From: Acidobacteria bacterium RIFCSPLOWO2_12_FULL_68_19 | GTDB lineage: Bacteria; Acidobacteriota; Vicinamibacteria; Vicinamibacterales; UBA2999 | Direction: 5' to 3' | Assembly: GCA_001767525.1 (NCBI GenBank) | Contig: MELF01000026.1 | Span: forward strand, 43,227-107,226 | DNA: 64,000 nucleotides | In this document: positions 37,424 through 47,087 of the stretch, in pieces | Layout of the letters: every line of letters begins with the position of its first letter | How positions within the stretch are numbered: the stretch's first letter is position 1 | Position numbers and translations under genes: made by a program | Notes under the pieces: generated by a model | The model's input: only the letters and a program-made list of their open reading frames with translations | Databases searched by the model: none | What the model was told of the DNA's origin: nothing

Positions 37424-39667
37424 ATGAAGCGAACTGTTCTCGCGGCGGTTGTGCTGTGCCTCGCCGCCGGGGCGACCTATGCCGCTCTGCCGACGTTCTG
37501 GCAGGTGTCTACCGAGGCCGAGTTCCTCCAGGGCGAGGTCGAGAACCTGTCGATCGATTCGTACGGCCGGTTGACGCTCGGCCCCGCGACGACGACCCTG
37601 CACGAGTCGAACGCGCCGTTCCTGTGGACCGTGGTCCCGGCGAGCGACGGATCCGTTTTTGTCGGCAGCGGCAACGAGGGACAGGTGTTCCGCGTCGACC
37701 CGGCCGGTCGGGGCGCCGTCTTCTTCGACGCCGAGGAGCTCGAGGTGCACGCCATCGCGCCGGCGCCGGGCGGCGGCATCTATGTCGGGACTTCACCGGA
37801 CGGCAAGATCTACCGCGTGGATGCCGCCGGCAAGAGCGAGGTCTTCTTCGACCCGCCCGATCGCTATGTCTGGAGTCTCGCCGTCGATCAAGGAGGCAAC
37901 GTCTTCGCGGGCACCGGAGACAAGGGGGTCATCTACAAGATTGGCGCCGACGGCCGGGGCGCCCCGTTCTACCAGACCAAGGCGACGCACGTGATGACGC
38001 TCGCCTTCGATCGCAGCGGACGGCTCCTGGCAGGCACCGAGTCGCCGGGCCGGGTGTTTCAGATCGACCCCGGCGGGAAGCCGTTCGTGCTCCTCGACAC
38101 GCCGTACAGCGAAATTCGCGCCCTGCGAGTCGACGCGCAGGGCCACATCTACGTCGCTGCGGTCAGCGCCCGCGGCGCGCCGGCACCTGAACGGCCTCCG
38201 ATCCTTGCCCCCGAGCCGCCGCCTCCGCCGGTGGCGTCGGTGTCGACCGAGGTGGTCTCGATCACGATTGCCGGTGACGCCTCGAGCGCGCAGGTCGGCG
38301 GCGGGCCGCCACCACCGCCGCGTCCGGCCGTGGGCAGCGCCGACAGCGGTGCGATCTACCGCATCCTCCCGGACGGCGTCTCCGATCTCGTCTGGCAGAT
38401 GCGCGAGGACGTCCCCTACGCCCTCGCCTTCGAACCTAACGGAGGCGTGCTGGTCGGCACCGGCAGCAAAGGAAAGGTCTACCGCCTCGCGGGCGACCCG
38501 ATGCACCCGACGCTCCTCACCCGCGCGCTCGTGCAGCAGGTCACGAGCCTTGGCTCCGACCGCGACGGCCGCGTGCTGTTCGCCAGCTCGAATCCAGGCA
38601 AGGTGTTCCGGCTCTCGGCCGAGCGCGCCGACCGCGGCGCCTATATCTCCGACGTGCGCGACGCGCAGTCGATCGCCACCTGGGGTGCCATCAAGTGGCA
38701 GGCCGCGGTGCCGCCGGGCACGAGGGTCGAGGTCTCCACGCGCTCGGGCAATACGCGCACGGCCGACGAGACGTGGAGCGACTGGAGCGCGCCGTATCCG
38801 GACGAGTCCGGCAGCCCGATCGTCAGCCCGCGCGCGCGATACTTGCAGTGGCGCGCCGTCCTGACCGCCGGCCGGGACCAGTCGCCCGTGCTGACGTCGG
38901 TGACCGCCGCGTATTTGCAGCGCAACGCGCGCCCCCGCGTGACGTCGATTACGATTCATCCGCCCGGAACCGTGTTCCAGCGGCCGTTTCCGACCGGCGA
39001 GCCGGAGATCGCCGGCTTCGAAGGGGAAACGCCCGAGCGACGCGCGGCGGCGCAGAACGCGCCTGGAGGGACCACCACCGCGAGCCAGCAGCCGGCGCTC
39101 GGCCGAAGGACCTACCAGAAAGGACTTCTGACGTTCGTCTGGCGGGCCGAGGACGACAATCGCGATCAGATGATCTACGAGGTTCTGTACCGCCGCGAGG
39201 GCGACACCGCGTGGAAATCGCTCCGGCGCGGGCTCGAGGACCCGATCTTCGTCTGGGACACGACGTCGGTGCCGAACGGCCGCTATCTCGTGGAGGTCCG
39301 TACGTCGGACTTGCCGTCGAATGCGCCGGATGCAGCCCTCACCGGGTCGCTCGAGAGCACGACGTTCGAAATCGACAACACGCCGCCGGTGGTCACCGTC
39401 ACCGGCGTCCGCCGCGACGGAAACCGAACCGTGCTTGTCTTCGACGTGCGCGACGGCGACTCGGCCGTGCAGAAAGCCGAGTACTCCCTCGACGGCGACC
39501 GCTGGCAGACGATCTACCCGAGGGACGGCATCGCCGACTCGCGCTTCGAGCAGTTCGAACTAGCACTCGAGGGGAATGCGGCCGTGCGCGGCGTGATCAT
39601 CCGCGCCACCGACGCCCTGAACAACGTCACGAGCGCGCGGGGCGAGGCGCCGGCCGGTCGCCGCTGA
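37424..39667 (+). CDS. Exported beta-propeller protein of unknown function
   Basis: A 747-residue product with a signal peptide (TVLAAVVLCLAAGATYA). Residues about 45-400 are repeated propeller-like blades of the form VGSGNEGQVFRVD, VGTSPDGKIYRVD, AGTGDKGVIYKI, AGTESPGRVFQID, VGTGSKGKVYRL and ASSNPGKVFRL, interrupted by a Pro-rich loop PAPERPPILAPEPPPPP. A C-terminal beta-sandwich part (NTPPVVTVTGVRRDGNRTVL, GVIIRATDALNNVTS) looks like fibronectin/Ig-type domains. No catalytic motif is seen; a surface or periplasmic sensing or binding role is possible. Its end overlaps the convergent anti-sigma gene by 41 bases. Confidence 0.78.
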   Translation: MKRTVLAAVVLCLAAGATYAALPTFWQVSTEAEFLQGEVENLSIDSYGRLTLGPATTTLHESNAPFLWTVVPASDGSVFVGSGNEGQVFRVDPAGRGAVFFDAEELEVHAIAPAPGGGIYVGTSPDGKIYRVDAAGKSEVFFDPPDRYVWSLAVDQGGNVFAGTGDKGVIYKIGADGRGAPFYQTKATHVMTLAFDRSGRLLAGTESPGRVFQIDPGGKPFVLLDTPYSEIRALRVDAQGHIYVAAVSARGAPAPERPPILAPEPPPPPVASVSTEVVSITIAGDASSAQVGGGPPPPPRPAVGSADSGAIYRILPDGVSDLVWQMREDVPYALAFEPNGGVLVGTGSKGKVYRLAGDPMHPTLLTRALVQQVTSLGSDRDGRVLFASSNPGKVFRLSAERADRGAYISDVRDAQSIATWGAIKWQAAVPPGTRVEVSTRSGNTRTADETWSDWSAPYPDESGSPIVSPRARYLQWRAVLTAGRDQSPVLTSVTAAYLQRNARPRVTSITIHPPGTVFQRPFPTGEPEIAGFEGETPERRAAAQNAPGGTTTASQQPALGRRTYQKGLLTFVWRAEDDNRDQMIYEVLYRREGDTAWKSLRRGLEDPIFVWDTTSVPNGRYLVEVRTSDLPSNAPDAALTGSLESTTFEIDNTPPVVTVTGVRRDGNRTVLVFDVRDGDSAVQKAEYSLDGDRWQTIYPRDGIADSRFEQFELALEGNAAVRGVIIRATDALNNVTSARGEAPAGRR

Positions 39668-40397
39668 GCGGCTTGTCGGCCGCCTCGATCGATCCCTTCA
39701 CCGTCGTTCGGGCGAGCAGCCACACCACGCGGACCACGTCGCCCTCTCCGGCCCGGGCCGGCGCGAAGGGCGCGAACCGCGAATCCCTGAGCGCATCGAC
39801 CAGCGCGCTGACTTCGACCGCGGGCTCCCTCGCCGACTGCAGCAGCTCATACGTCGCCACACGGCCGCCGCCGCTCACCACGGCCGACAACAGGAACACC
39901 GCCTCACCCTCGGGCGCAACGAGCGGCGGAGGCGCAGGCGGGAGCGGACGCGGCGCCGGGAGACTGGCCCTCCCCGAGATCAGAGCCGCCAGCGAGTCCG
40001 GCCGTTCCGATCTCACCGCCCCGTAGGCACCCGCGATCGCCAACAGGCACAGCAGCAGCGCCAGCGTACCGCCGAGCGCCGGCCAGAGAAGCCGCGTGTC
40101 GGCGCACATCTCACGACACTGCGCCGCCAGCGACTGATCGCGCTCGGCGTCGATGCGCGCCAGCACGCCCGACTGGATCGCCGCAAGCGCCGCGGCGTCG
40201 GACGCCGTGATCGGCGCACCCGCCGGCCCCACGCGCAGCGCCGATCCAATCAGCCGCAGATCTTCTACCCGAGCGCGGCACGTATCGCACCAGCGCAGGT
40301 GCGCATCGACGCCGACCTGCTCGTCAACGGACAACTCGGCGTCCACGAACGCCTCGAGCATGCCCCGCGCCGTGTGACAGCCCAGATACGCAGTCAT
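39627..40397 (-). CDS. Anti-sigma factor with zinc-finger (zf-HC2-type) domain
   Basis: A 256-residue membrane protein. The N-terminus has the ZAS-type pattern: LGCHTARGMLEAFVDAELS and VDAHLRWCDTCRARVEDL, giving a His...Cys-x2-Cys set. One membrane helix follows (LGGTLALLLCLLAIAGAYGAV, given partly), then a Pro-rich periplasmic region and a small domain ending in RPAPRPARS. It should hold the ECF sigma factor encoded just upstream; the genes overlap by four bases (ATGA). The signal that releases the sigma factor is unknown. Confidence 0.85.
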   Translation of the reverse strand: MTAYLGCHTARGMLEAFVDAELSVDEQVGVDAHLRWCDTCRARVEDLRLIGSALRVGPAGAPITASDAAALAAIQSGVLARIDAERDQSLAAQCREMCADTRLLWPALGGTLALLLCLLAIAGAYGAVRSERPDSLAALISGRASLPAPRPLPPAPPPLVAPEGEAVFLLSAVVSGGGRVATYELLQSAREPAVEVSALVDALRDSRFAPFAPARAGEGDVVRVVWLLARTTVKGSIEAADKPLSGDRPAPRPARS

Positions 40398-41023
40398 GGC
40401 CGGAGCCCCAGCAGTTCGGCCCGCAACGCCTGCCGCGCGCGCGTCAGCCGCGACTTCACCGTCCCGATCGCCACGTCGAGCGAGAACGCGATCTCGTCGT
40501 AGTGCAGCCCGTCCACCTCGCGCAGAATGAGCGCCGTGCGCTGATCGAATGGGAGCCGATCGAGGGCCTGCCTGATCCTGGCCGCCGTCTCCTTGCTCGC
40601 GAGCAGACGATCGGGCAGCACGTCCTGCCGAGATTCCACGTCGCCGCAGGTGTGCAGATAGTGTTCGAGCGACACCTGGTCGTTGCGATGGCGACGGCGC
40701 CACGAGCGCTGCCGATTGCGGGCCTGGTTGATCGCGATGCGGTAGATCCACGTGCGCAACGCCGACTGGCCGCGGAAGCTGGACAGGGTGCGGAACACCC
40801 GGAGGAACACCTCTTGCGAGAGATCGAGCGCCTCGTCGCGGTCGCCCAGCAGGTTGAGCGCGAGCCCGTACACCATCCGCTGATGCGCGGACACCAACTC
40901 CGCACACGCGGTCTCATCGCCGGACGTGCACCGCTCGATAAGCGCCGCTTCGCCGCTCTCGACGTCCGACCAGCTGACGGCGCCAGCGTTCTTCACCAGT
41001 TCTCCGTGAAACAGGCTTCCCAT
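40394..41023 (-). CDS. ECF-type RNA polymerase sigma factor
   Basis: A 209-residue sigma-70 family factor of RpoE/SigW-like architecture. Region 2 is HQRMVYGLALNLLGDRDEALDLSQEVFLRVFRTL (positions about 45-78), with the conserved DLSQEVFLRVF. Region 4 is LPFDQRTALILREVDGLHYDEIAFSLDVAIGTVKSRLTRAR (about 160-200), a standard HTH. The ATG at 41023 fits family length; upstream in-frame codons are unlikely. It is divergent from the TPR protein gene at 41118. Confidence 0.92.
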   Translation of the reverse strand: MGSLFHGELVKNAGAVSWSDVESGEAALIERCTSGDETACAELVSAHQRMVYGLALNLLGDRDEALDLSQEVFLRVFRTLSSFRGQSALRTWIYRIAINQARNRQRSWRRRHRNDQVSLEHYLHTCGDVESRQDVLPDRLLASKETAARIRQALDRLPFDQRTALILREVDGLHYDEIAFSLDVAIGTVKSRLTRARQALRAELLGLRP

Positions 41024-41117
41024 GGAGATCCTACCATCAGCTTGGACACCGGCGGCCGCCGAAGGTTCCGGGGGGCGTAGCCCATAATATCGACCCTTTG
41101 CTACCATCGCATGGACG

Positions 41118-42305
41118 ATGAAGCGGCTCCTGGTGGTCTCGGTCGGCCTGGCGGCGCTGACCCTCGGCGTCGTCCTGGCCTGGTACGGCGTGCGCCAGCA
41201 GCGCGAGTTCCAGAGGCTGATCACCGCCGGCGACACCGCCCTGGAACACGACCAGACCTACGGCGCCATCGAAGCTTTCAGTGGCGCGCTCGCCCTGAAG
41301 CACGACTCGATGCTGGCCTATCTGAAGCGCGGCGACACCTACCGCCGGCGCGGCGAACTCGACTCGGCGCTCCGCGATCTGCGACAGGCGGCAGCGCTCG
41401 ATCCGTCGGCGCCGCGCCCGGTCGAGCTGCTCGGGGACGTCAACGCCGCGATGGGACGCTACGAGCGCGCCGCCGAGCACTACCGGGCGTTCACCGAGCT
41501 CGACGATCAGTCGCCGCCCGTCTTCTACAAGCTGGCGCTCGCGTACTACCGCAACGGCCAGACCGAGCGGGCGATCGAGCCGCTCCGCCGGGCCGTGGCG
41601 CTCGACGGCCGGTTCACCGAGGCGCACTACCTGCTCGGCGTCTGCCTGCGCGATCGCGGTGACGCGGATGAGGCGCGCGTGGCGCTCACGCGGGCGGTGG
41701 AGATCAACGCGGCGTTTGCCGCGGCGCGGGAGGAACTGGCGGACCTGTACGAGCGGGCCGGGCAACGCGGTCAAGCGGTCGAGGAACTCGAGGCGCTCGC
41801 GGCGCTGGAACCAACGCGTCCCGAGCGCCTGGTCAGCGTGGGTCTGGCGTACGCCCGCTGGGGCCGCACCGATGCCGCAATTCTTACGCTCGGCAAGGCC
41901 GCGGAGCGGTTTCCCGATCAGCCGGCCGTCTACACCGCCCTCGGCCGGGTGTGGCTGCAGGTTGCCGGGCTCAGCACCGATCGGGTGGCGCTCGGCAAGG
42001 CGCTCGAAGCCCTCCAGCCGATCGCCGTCACGGCGTCGGCGTCTGGTGAAACCTTGATGCTGTACGGGCGCGCGACGTTCCTCGCCGGCGATCTGGCGAT
42101 TGCCGAACGGCTCCTGCAGCAGGCGACGCTGCGCTCACCGGTCGAACCGGTCGCCTACCGATATCTGGCCGACGCGTCGGAACGCCTCGGGCACCTCGCT
42201 TCCGCCCACGAGGCGCTCCGCCGGTACGTCGCGCTCGTCGGCGGAAGCGAGGTCGAATCGACCGTGACCGATCGGTTGGAGCGACTCCAGAAGCGGCTGA
42301 ATTAG
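41118..42305 (+). CDS. Membrane-anchored TPR protein
   Basis: A 395-residue product with one N-terminal membrane helix or uncleaved signal (RLLVVSVGLAALTLGVVLAW) followed by about nine tetratricopeptide repeats, such as AYLKRGDTYRRRGELDSALR, LLGDVNAAMGRYERAAEHY and HYLLGVCLRDRGDADEARVA. TPR proteins are scaffolds; no partner is indicated except the divergent sigma/anti-sigma pair. It stands alone, with the convergent permease gene 19 bases beyond its stop. Confidence 0.82.
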   Translation: MKRLLVVSVGLAALTLGVVLAWYGVRQQREFQRLITAGDTALEHDQTYGAIEAFSGALALKHDSMLAYLKRGDTYRRRGELDSALRDLRQAAALDPSAPRPVELLGDVNAAMGRYERAAEHYRAFTELDDQSPPVFYKLALAYYRNGQTERAIEPLRRAVALDGRFTEAHYLLGVCLRDRGDADEARVALTRAVEINAAFAAAREELADLYERAGQRGQAVEELEALAALEPTRPERLVSVGLAYARWGRTDAAILTLGKAAERFPDQPAVYTALGRVWLQVAGLSTDRVALGKALEALQPIAVTASASGETLMLYGRATFLAGDLAIAERLLQQATLRSPVEPVAYRYLADASERLGHLASAHEALRRYVALVGGSEVESTVTDRLERLQKRLN

Positions 42306-42324
42306 GCGTACCGTCATTCGCCTG

Positions 42325-43233
42325 TCAGGCGCGCCGCCCCTCGGTCGTCGGATCCAGCCGATCGCGCAGTCCGTCGCCGAGGAAGTTGAAACCGAGTACG
42401 AGCATCGCAATCGCCAACCCCGGAAAGATCGTCAGATGCGGCGCGTCGAGCAGGTGCCCTCGCCCGTAGCTGAGCATCGTGCCCCAGCTCGGTGTCGGCG
42501 GTTGCACACCCAGACCGAGGAAGCTGAGGGCCGCTTCGGCCAGAATCGCCCCTCCCATCCCGAGCGTCGCCTGCACCGTCACCGCCGGCAGCGTGCTCGG
42601 AATGATGTGCCGCACCAGAATCCGCGAGGTTGTCGCGCCAAGCGCGCGCGCCGCCTGCACGAACTCGAACTCCCGCGCGCGCAGCACCTGCCCCCGGACG
42701 AGCCTGGCGTAGCCGACCCACCCGATGAGCGACAGCGCCAGGACGACGTTGGTGAGACTCGGGCCGAGGACGGCGACGAGCGCGATCGCGAGGAGCAGCC
42801 CCGGAAAGGCCAGCAGGATGTCGATCATCCGGCTGATCGCCTCGTCCACGCGCCCGCCGGCATACCCGGCCACGGACCCGAGAGCAATCCCGACCGTCGA
42901 CGACACACCGACGATGACCAGGCCGACCAGCAGCGAGATGCGCGCGCCCGCCAGGACGCGCGCGAAGATGTCGCGACCCAGTTCGTCGAGGCCGAACCAG
43001 TGCGCCGCGCTCGGTCCTTCGAGCCGCAGCGACAACTGCTGCGCCGCCGGATCGAAGGGTACGACCCAGGGACCGACAACCGCGGCAACGACGGCGACGA
43101 GCACGATGAACGCGCCTGCTCTAGCCAACCCCCAACTCCCAATTCCCAATTTCCAATGTCTCTCTCCCCCGCATACGTGGCGCAGCGGAAATTGGGAGTT
43201 GGAGGTTGGGAGTTGGGAGTTGACGACTTTCAC
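42325..43233 (-). CDS. dppC: Dipeptide/nickel-type ABC transporter permease, DppC-like
   Basis: A 302-residue permease with about five to six helices starting at GAFIVLVAVVAAVVGPWVV, the LDELGRDIFARVLAGARISL segment and the EAA loop ARALGATTSRILVRHIIPST. The ATG at 43233 overlaps the dppB stop (ATGA), but the first about 35 residues (VNSQLPTSNSQFP...HWKLGIGSWG) are encoded by a TTGGGAGTTG repeat array; TTG 43128 would skip it. Only permeases are here; no ATPase or binding protein gene of this system is in the window next to it. Confidence 0.87.
   Translation of the reverse strand: MKVVNSQLPTSNSQFPLRHVCGGERHWKLGIGSWGLARAGAFIVLVAVVAAVVGPWVVPFDPAAQQLSLRLEGPSAAHWFGLDELGRDIFARVLAGARISLLVGLVIVGVSSTVGIALGSVAGYAGGRVDEAISRMIDILLAFPGLLLAIALVAVLGPSLTNVVLALSLIGWVGYARLVRGQVLRAREFEFVQAARALGATTSRILVRHIIPSTLPAVTVQATLGMGGAILAEAALSFLGLGVQPPTPSWGTMLSYGRGHLLDAPHLTIFPGLAIAMLVLGFNFLGDGLRDRLDPTTEGRRA
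43128..43222. repeat. TTGGGAGTTG-type inverted repeat array (copy C)
   Basis: Left arm 43128-43156 (cccccaactcccaattccca), right arm 43187-43222 (attgggagttggaggttggg then agttgggagttg). The array lies inside the annotated N-terminus of the dppC-like gene. Confidence 0.75.
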
Positions 43234-44150
43234 TCATATCGAATCCGGGGGTCCAGCACCCCATACACCACATCCGTCAGCAGGTTCACGCCGACGTAGG
43301 TCGCCGCGATGAACAGGATACATCCCTGCACCACGGGATAGTCGCGGAAGCCGATCGACTGGATCAGCAGGCGCCCGATGCCCGGCCACGCGAAGATCGT
43401 CTCGGTGATGACGGCGCCGGTGAGCACCGCGCCGAACTGCAGGCCGACCAGCGTGACCACCGGAATCAGGCTGTTCCGGAAGGCGTGGCGAAGCACCGCC
43501 CGCGCGCGAGAGGCGCCTCTGGCGCGAGCCGCCAGGACGTACGGCTCCCGCAGTTCCTCGAGCAGCGACGCCCGGGTCATACGCGCCAGGATCGCCGCCA
43601 GCGCCGCGCCCAGCGAAATGGCGGGGAGTACGAGGTGGGCCAGGGTGCCGCGCCCCGAGACGGGCAACCAGCCGAGCTCCACCGCGAACACGATGGCCAG
43701 CAGCGGCCCGAGCCAGAAGTTGGGAATCGAGATGCCCGTCAGCGCCAGCGTGGTCGCCGCATGATCGACGAGAGTGCCGCGGCCGACGGCGGCGACGATC
43801 CCGAGCGGGATCGCCACGCCGATCGCCACGGTCATCGCCGCGGCCGCCAGCTCCAGCGTCGCCGGAATACGGTCGAGGATGGCCTTCGCCACCGGTTCGT
43901 TCGTCCGCAGCGACGTACCGAGATCGCCGTGCGCGAGGCCGCGCAGGAAGGCGCCGTACTGCTCGAGGAGCGGACGGTCCAGGCCGAGCCGCCGGCGCAG
44001 CGCCTCGACGTCCTCCTCGGCGGCCGTTTCGCCGAGCATCGCCTGCGCGGGATCGCCGGGGATGAGATGAATGAGCGCGAAGACGAGCGTGGCGACGCCC
44101 AGCAGGACCGGGATCGTCAGCGCCAGACGACGAACCAGATACCGGAGCAC
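43230..44150 (-). CDS. dppB: Dipeptide/nickel-type ABC transporter permease, DppB-like
   Basis: A 306-residue permease with the DppB start LRYLVRRLALTIPVLLGVAT, the family motif HLIPGDPAQAMLG, LGLDRPLLEQYGAFLRGL and the EAA loop ARARGASRARAVLRHAFRNS. GTG 44150 aligns with the normal DppB N-terminus; GTG 44189 would add 13 residues. It is paired with the DppC-like gene by a four-base overlap. Substrate is unknown. Confidence 0.88.
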   Translation of the reverse strand: MLRYLVRRLALTIPVLLGVATLVFALIHLIPGDPAQAMLGETAAEEDVEALRRRLGLDRPLLEQYGAFLRGLAHGDLGTSLRTNEPVAKAILDRIPATLELAAAAMTVAIGVAIPLGIVAAVGRGTLVDHAATTLALTGISIPNFWLGPLLAIVFAVELGWLPVSGRGTLAHLVLPAISLGAALAAILARMTRASLLEELREPYVLAARARGASRARAVLRHAFRNSLIPVVTLVGLQFGAVLTGAVITETIFAWPGIGRLLIQSIGFRDYPVVQGCILFIAATYVGVNLLTDVVYGVLDPRIRYE

Positions 44151-44273
44151 GCGGGGAGGCTCATATCGCTTTCCGCGTTCCAGGCGCACAAGGGCGCCGA
44201 GCCACCACGACCAGGAGAGGAAGGCTCTCTCGGTGTATTGGCGACTCAGCGGTGCGTGGACGCGAAACGCGCA

Positions 44274-46427
44274 TCACTCGTCGAGCGCGAAGACGTACAG
44301 CGCGTTCCCACTCTGGGGGTGCCGCACGTCGGGTGCGATCGTTCTCGGCACATTCCGCGGACTCCCGCCGCCCAGTCCCGTTGTCACCGCGACGAACTGC
44401 TTGCCGCCCGCCGTGAACGTGACCGGAAATCCCTGTACGGACGTGCCGAGTCTCGTCTGCCACAGCACCTTGCCAGACCGCACGTCGTAGGCGCGGAAGT
44501 AGCGATCGAGGTCGCCCGTGAACACCAGGCCTCCGCCCGTCGAGAGCGCGGCGGTCAGGAACGGCGCGCGCTGCTCGACGCTCCAGATCTCGCGCATCGT
44601 GTCGACGTCGAAGGCGGCCAGTTTGCCGATGTTGCCGTTGGAGCCCGGCATCTCGAAGAACTTCCGGTCGCCCGCCGTTCCACCGGACCCCTCGACAAGT
44701 TCCACCTTGCGGCCGGAGATCTCCATGCACGACTGCGCGAGCGGAATGATGAGCAGCCGTGAACCCGGGTGATAGCTCGTGGCGTGCCAGTTGTGTCCGC
44801 CCTCGGTGCTCGGGCAGGCCGACACCCACTCGCCGACCTTGGCGTTGATGATCTCCGACCGGTAGCGCGGCACCCCCGACTCGAGATCGATGCGATCGAA
44901 GATGTTGTGGAAGACCGTTTCCTTCAAGCCGGCGAACTCACCCGTCTGGCGATCGAGCCTCCAGAGAATGCCCGGCTTGCCGATCGTGAAGACGTATTTC
45001 CGAGCGCCGACATCAACCAGGACGCGCTCGTACACCTCGTCCAGATCGAGCGATTCACCCGGCGCGTGCTGGAAGAACCAGGCGAGCTCGCCCGTGTCCG
45101 GCCGCAGCGCCACCGTCGAACTCGTGTAGAGCACGCGGTCCGACGTCTTCATGTTGCGGCTCGCCGCCACCCACGGCTTTGCCTGCGCCACACCCCAGAA
45201 CGTGAGGTCGAGATCCGGGTCGTAGCTGCCGGTGATCCAGGTCTCACCGCCCTTGCGGAACGTGTCGGGAACGTCGCCCCACGTATCGCCGCCCCGCTCG
45301 CCCCGGTGCGCGACCGTATTGAAGCGCCAGAGGAGCTTACCGGTGCGCGCGTCGTGCGCGCTGATGAAGCAGCGGTCCGGACCGAATCGGTCGCAGCCGG
45401 ACAAGCCCTGCAGCACCTTGCCCTTGACGACGAGCGGACCGCTCGTGGCCGCGAAGCCGCGATTGCGATCGGCCACGACCGACTCCCACACCTTCGTCCC
45501 ACTGCGCGCGTTGAGCCCGACGAGGCGGGCGTCGGTGGTCGTGACGATCAGCGTGTCCTCGTAGAGCGCCATGTTCCGCATGGCGCCCTGCCCGATGATC
45601 GCCTCCGGGCCGACGCTGTGCTCCCAGATGAGATCGCCCGTCCGGCCGTCGAGCGCCTGGACGATATTGCCGGGGTTGTACAGGTAGATGACCCCGCCAT
45701 GAACGATCGGCGTCGGCTCGCTGGCGCCCCCTTCCCTCATCGACCAGACCCACGCCACTTTGAGCCGCCGCACATTGGCGGGCGTGATCTCGGTCAGCGG
45801 GCTGTAGCTCCACCCCTGGTAATTGCGGCGAATCATCAGCCAGTCGCCGTCCGGCGGCGTGCGCAGCATGGCGTCGCTGACCGGCACGTAGTTCGGCACC
45901 TCTCCTTCGAAGGTCAGGCCCCGGCCGGGCGGCAGATTCGTCGCGCCGCCACGGACGCCGCCCGCCACGGGCGCGGCAGGCGCGGCGGGCCCGGCGGGCG
46001 CGCCGCCAGCGGGCGCCTGCCCGCTCGCAATCGCCCCGACCGTCGCCACGCTCGCCTGCGTGAGCGCCCCTCCGCCGGGCCGGCCGCCGTTGACCTGCAG
46101 GATGTAGGCACCGATCGCCAGCGCCTGCTCCACCGACAGCCGCGGCCCCGCCGGTGGCATCGCGGTCTGGATGAATTCGACGAGCTCCCGCGCCGGGCGC
46201 GTCCGCCACGCGTTCATGAAGTTGACGCCGGTGAGCGGCGGCGCCTCGTTCAGGCCGCCCAGATCCGGCCGGTGGCAGCTCGCGCAACTGCCGTCGTAGG
46301 CCTGGCGCCCCGCCGCCGCCTGTGCGGCCGTGAAGCCGCCGGCGGAGGGTTGCTGTCCTGCCATCACGGCAACCCCCAGCACCGCGGCCGCGATGCACGC
46401 CGCCGGCTGCGTTCCTGTGCGCCTCAC
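44274..46427 (-). CDS. Exported PQQ-dependent dehydrogenase with N-terminal cytochrome c domain
   Basis: A periplasmic quinoprotein-type dehydrogenase, 717 residues. A signal peptide ([16 protein letters not shown] region) precedes a cytochrome c domain with the heme motif CASCH near residue 48 and a Met ligand candidate in MPPAGPRL. A Gly/Ala/Pro linker follows, then a propeller with repeated GxTGxLxW-type blades ([53 protein letters not shown]). The alcohol substrate cannot be read. In most quinohaemoproteins the heme domain is C-terminal; here it is N-terminal. GTG 46427 overlaps the CHRD gene stop. Confidence 0.85.
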   Translation of the reverse strand: MRRTGTQPAACIAAAVLGVAVMAGQQPSAGGFTAAQAAAGRQAYDGSCASCHRPDLGGLNEAPPLTGVNFMNAWRTRPARELVEFIQTAMPPAGPRLSVEQALAIGAYILQVNGGRPGGGALTQASVATVGAIASGQAPAGGAPAGPAAPAAPVAGGVRGGATNLPPGRGLTFEGEVPNYVPVSDAMLRTPPDGDWLMIRRNYQGWSYSPLTEITPANVRRLKVAWVWSMREGGASEPTPIVHGGVIYLYNPGNIVQALDGRTGDLIWEHSVGPEAIIGQGAMRNMALYEDTLIVTTTDARLVGLNARSGTKVWESVVADRNRGFAATSGPLVVKGKVLQGLSGCDRFGPDRCFISAHDARTGKLLWRFNTVAHRGERGGDTWGDVPDTFRKGGETWITGSYDPDLDLTFWGVAQAKPWVAASRNMKTSDRVLYTSSTVALRPDTGELAWFFQHAPGESLDLDEVYERVLVDVGARKYVFTIGKPGILWRLDRQTGEFAGLKETVFHNIFDRIDLESGVPRYRSEIINAKVGEWVSACPSTEGGHNWHATSYHPGSRLLIIPLAQSCMEISGRKVELVEGSGGTAGDRKFFEMPGSNGNIGKLAAFDVDTMREIWSVEQRAPFLTAALSTGGGLVFTGDLDRYFRAYDVRSGKVLWQTRLGTSVQGFPVTFTAGGKQFVAVTTGLGGGSPRNVPRTIAPDVRHPQSGNALYVFALDE

Positions 46428-46876
46428 CGTTTCACCTCCTGCGGGAAGAGCCATCCCCAGAGATTGCCCTCCGGCGCCTTCTCGCTGTTGATCTGGACGT
46501 AGAGCGACAGCTTCTCGAGGGCGCCGCGCTCCTCGTCGTTCAGTTCGACGGCGCCCTTGAGCGTTCCGCGCGTCGTACCCGACACCGCCAGATCCGCGAT
46601 GGCCGGGCCGCGCAGCGCCCGCGGCGCCACATGCAGCCGCGCCGTCGTGGCGGGCGACCGCAATCCTTCGAACGTGCCGTCGATCGTCAGCCGGTTGCCC
46701 GTCAGCACCGCCGTGGCGGCTCCCCGCCCTGCCACGCTGTCCTGCATGGCCACCGTGATCGGCACAACGGACAGCCGTGCGGCGAACGTCCGTGTCTGGG
46801 CCGTCGCGGAGGTGCACAGCCCAACCACAGCCGCTGCGCCCAGCACGCACGCGCGTCGGTATGTCATCCCGGGCAT
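46424..46876 (-). CDS. Exported CHRD-domain protein
   Basis: A 150-residue product with a signal peptide ending STATA/QT and one CHRD domain: [39 protein letters not shown] and [24 protein letters not shown] domains occur in chordin and in many bacterial exported proteins of unknown role. It overlaps the PQQ-dehydrogenase gene by four bases (GTGA), so the two products probably work in the same compartment. ATG 46867 is an alternative start. Confidence 0.82.
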   Translation of the reverse strand: MPGMTYRRACVLGAAAVVGLCTSATAQTRTFAARLSVVPITVAMQDSVAGRGAATAVLTGNRLTIDGTFEGLRSPATTARLHVAPRALRGPAIADLAVSGTTRGTLKGAVELNDEERGALEKLSLYVQINSEKAPEGNLWGWLFPQEVKR

Positions 46877-47087
46877 GATTCCTCACCGCGTCCTGGTCTG
46901 CGCATCGACATCGGCGTCCGGCGAGAGCCGGAAACAGGCGCACAGACGCGGTGATTATACGGCACACGGTGCGTCAGGCCGCGCAGCCGCGGGTACTCGA
47001 CCATGCGGGCGCCCATCGCTACCCGGCGCATTGAGCCCCCGCCGCCGGTGCGCTACGATAAGGCGTCAACGGGCGGAAGCCGACGCC

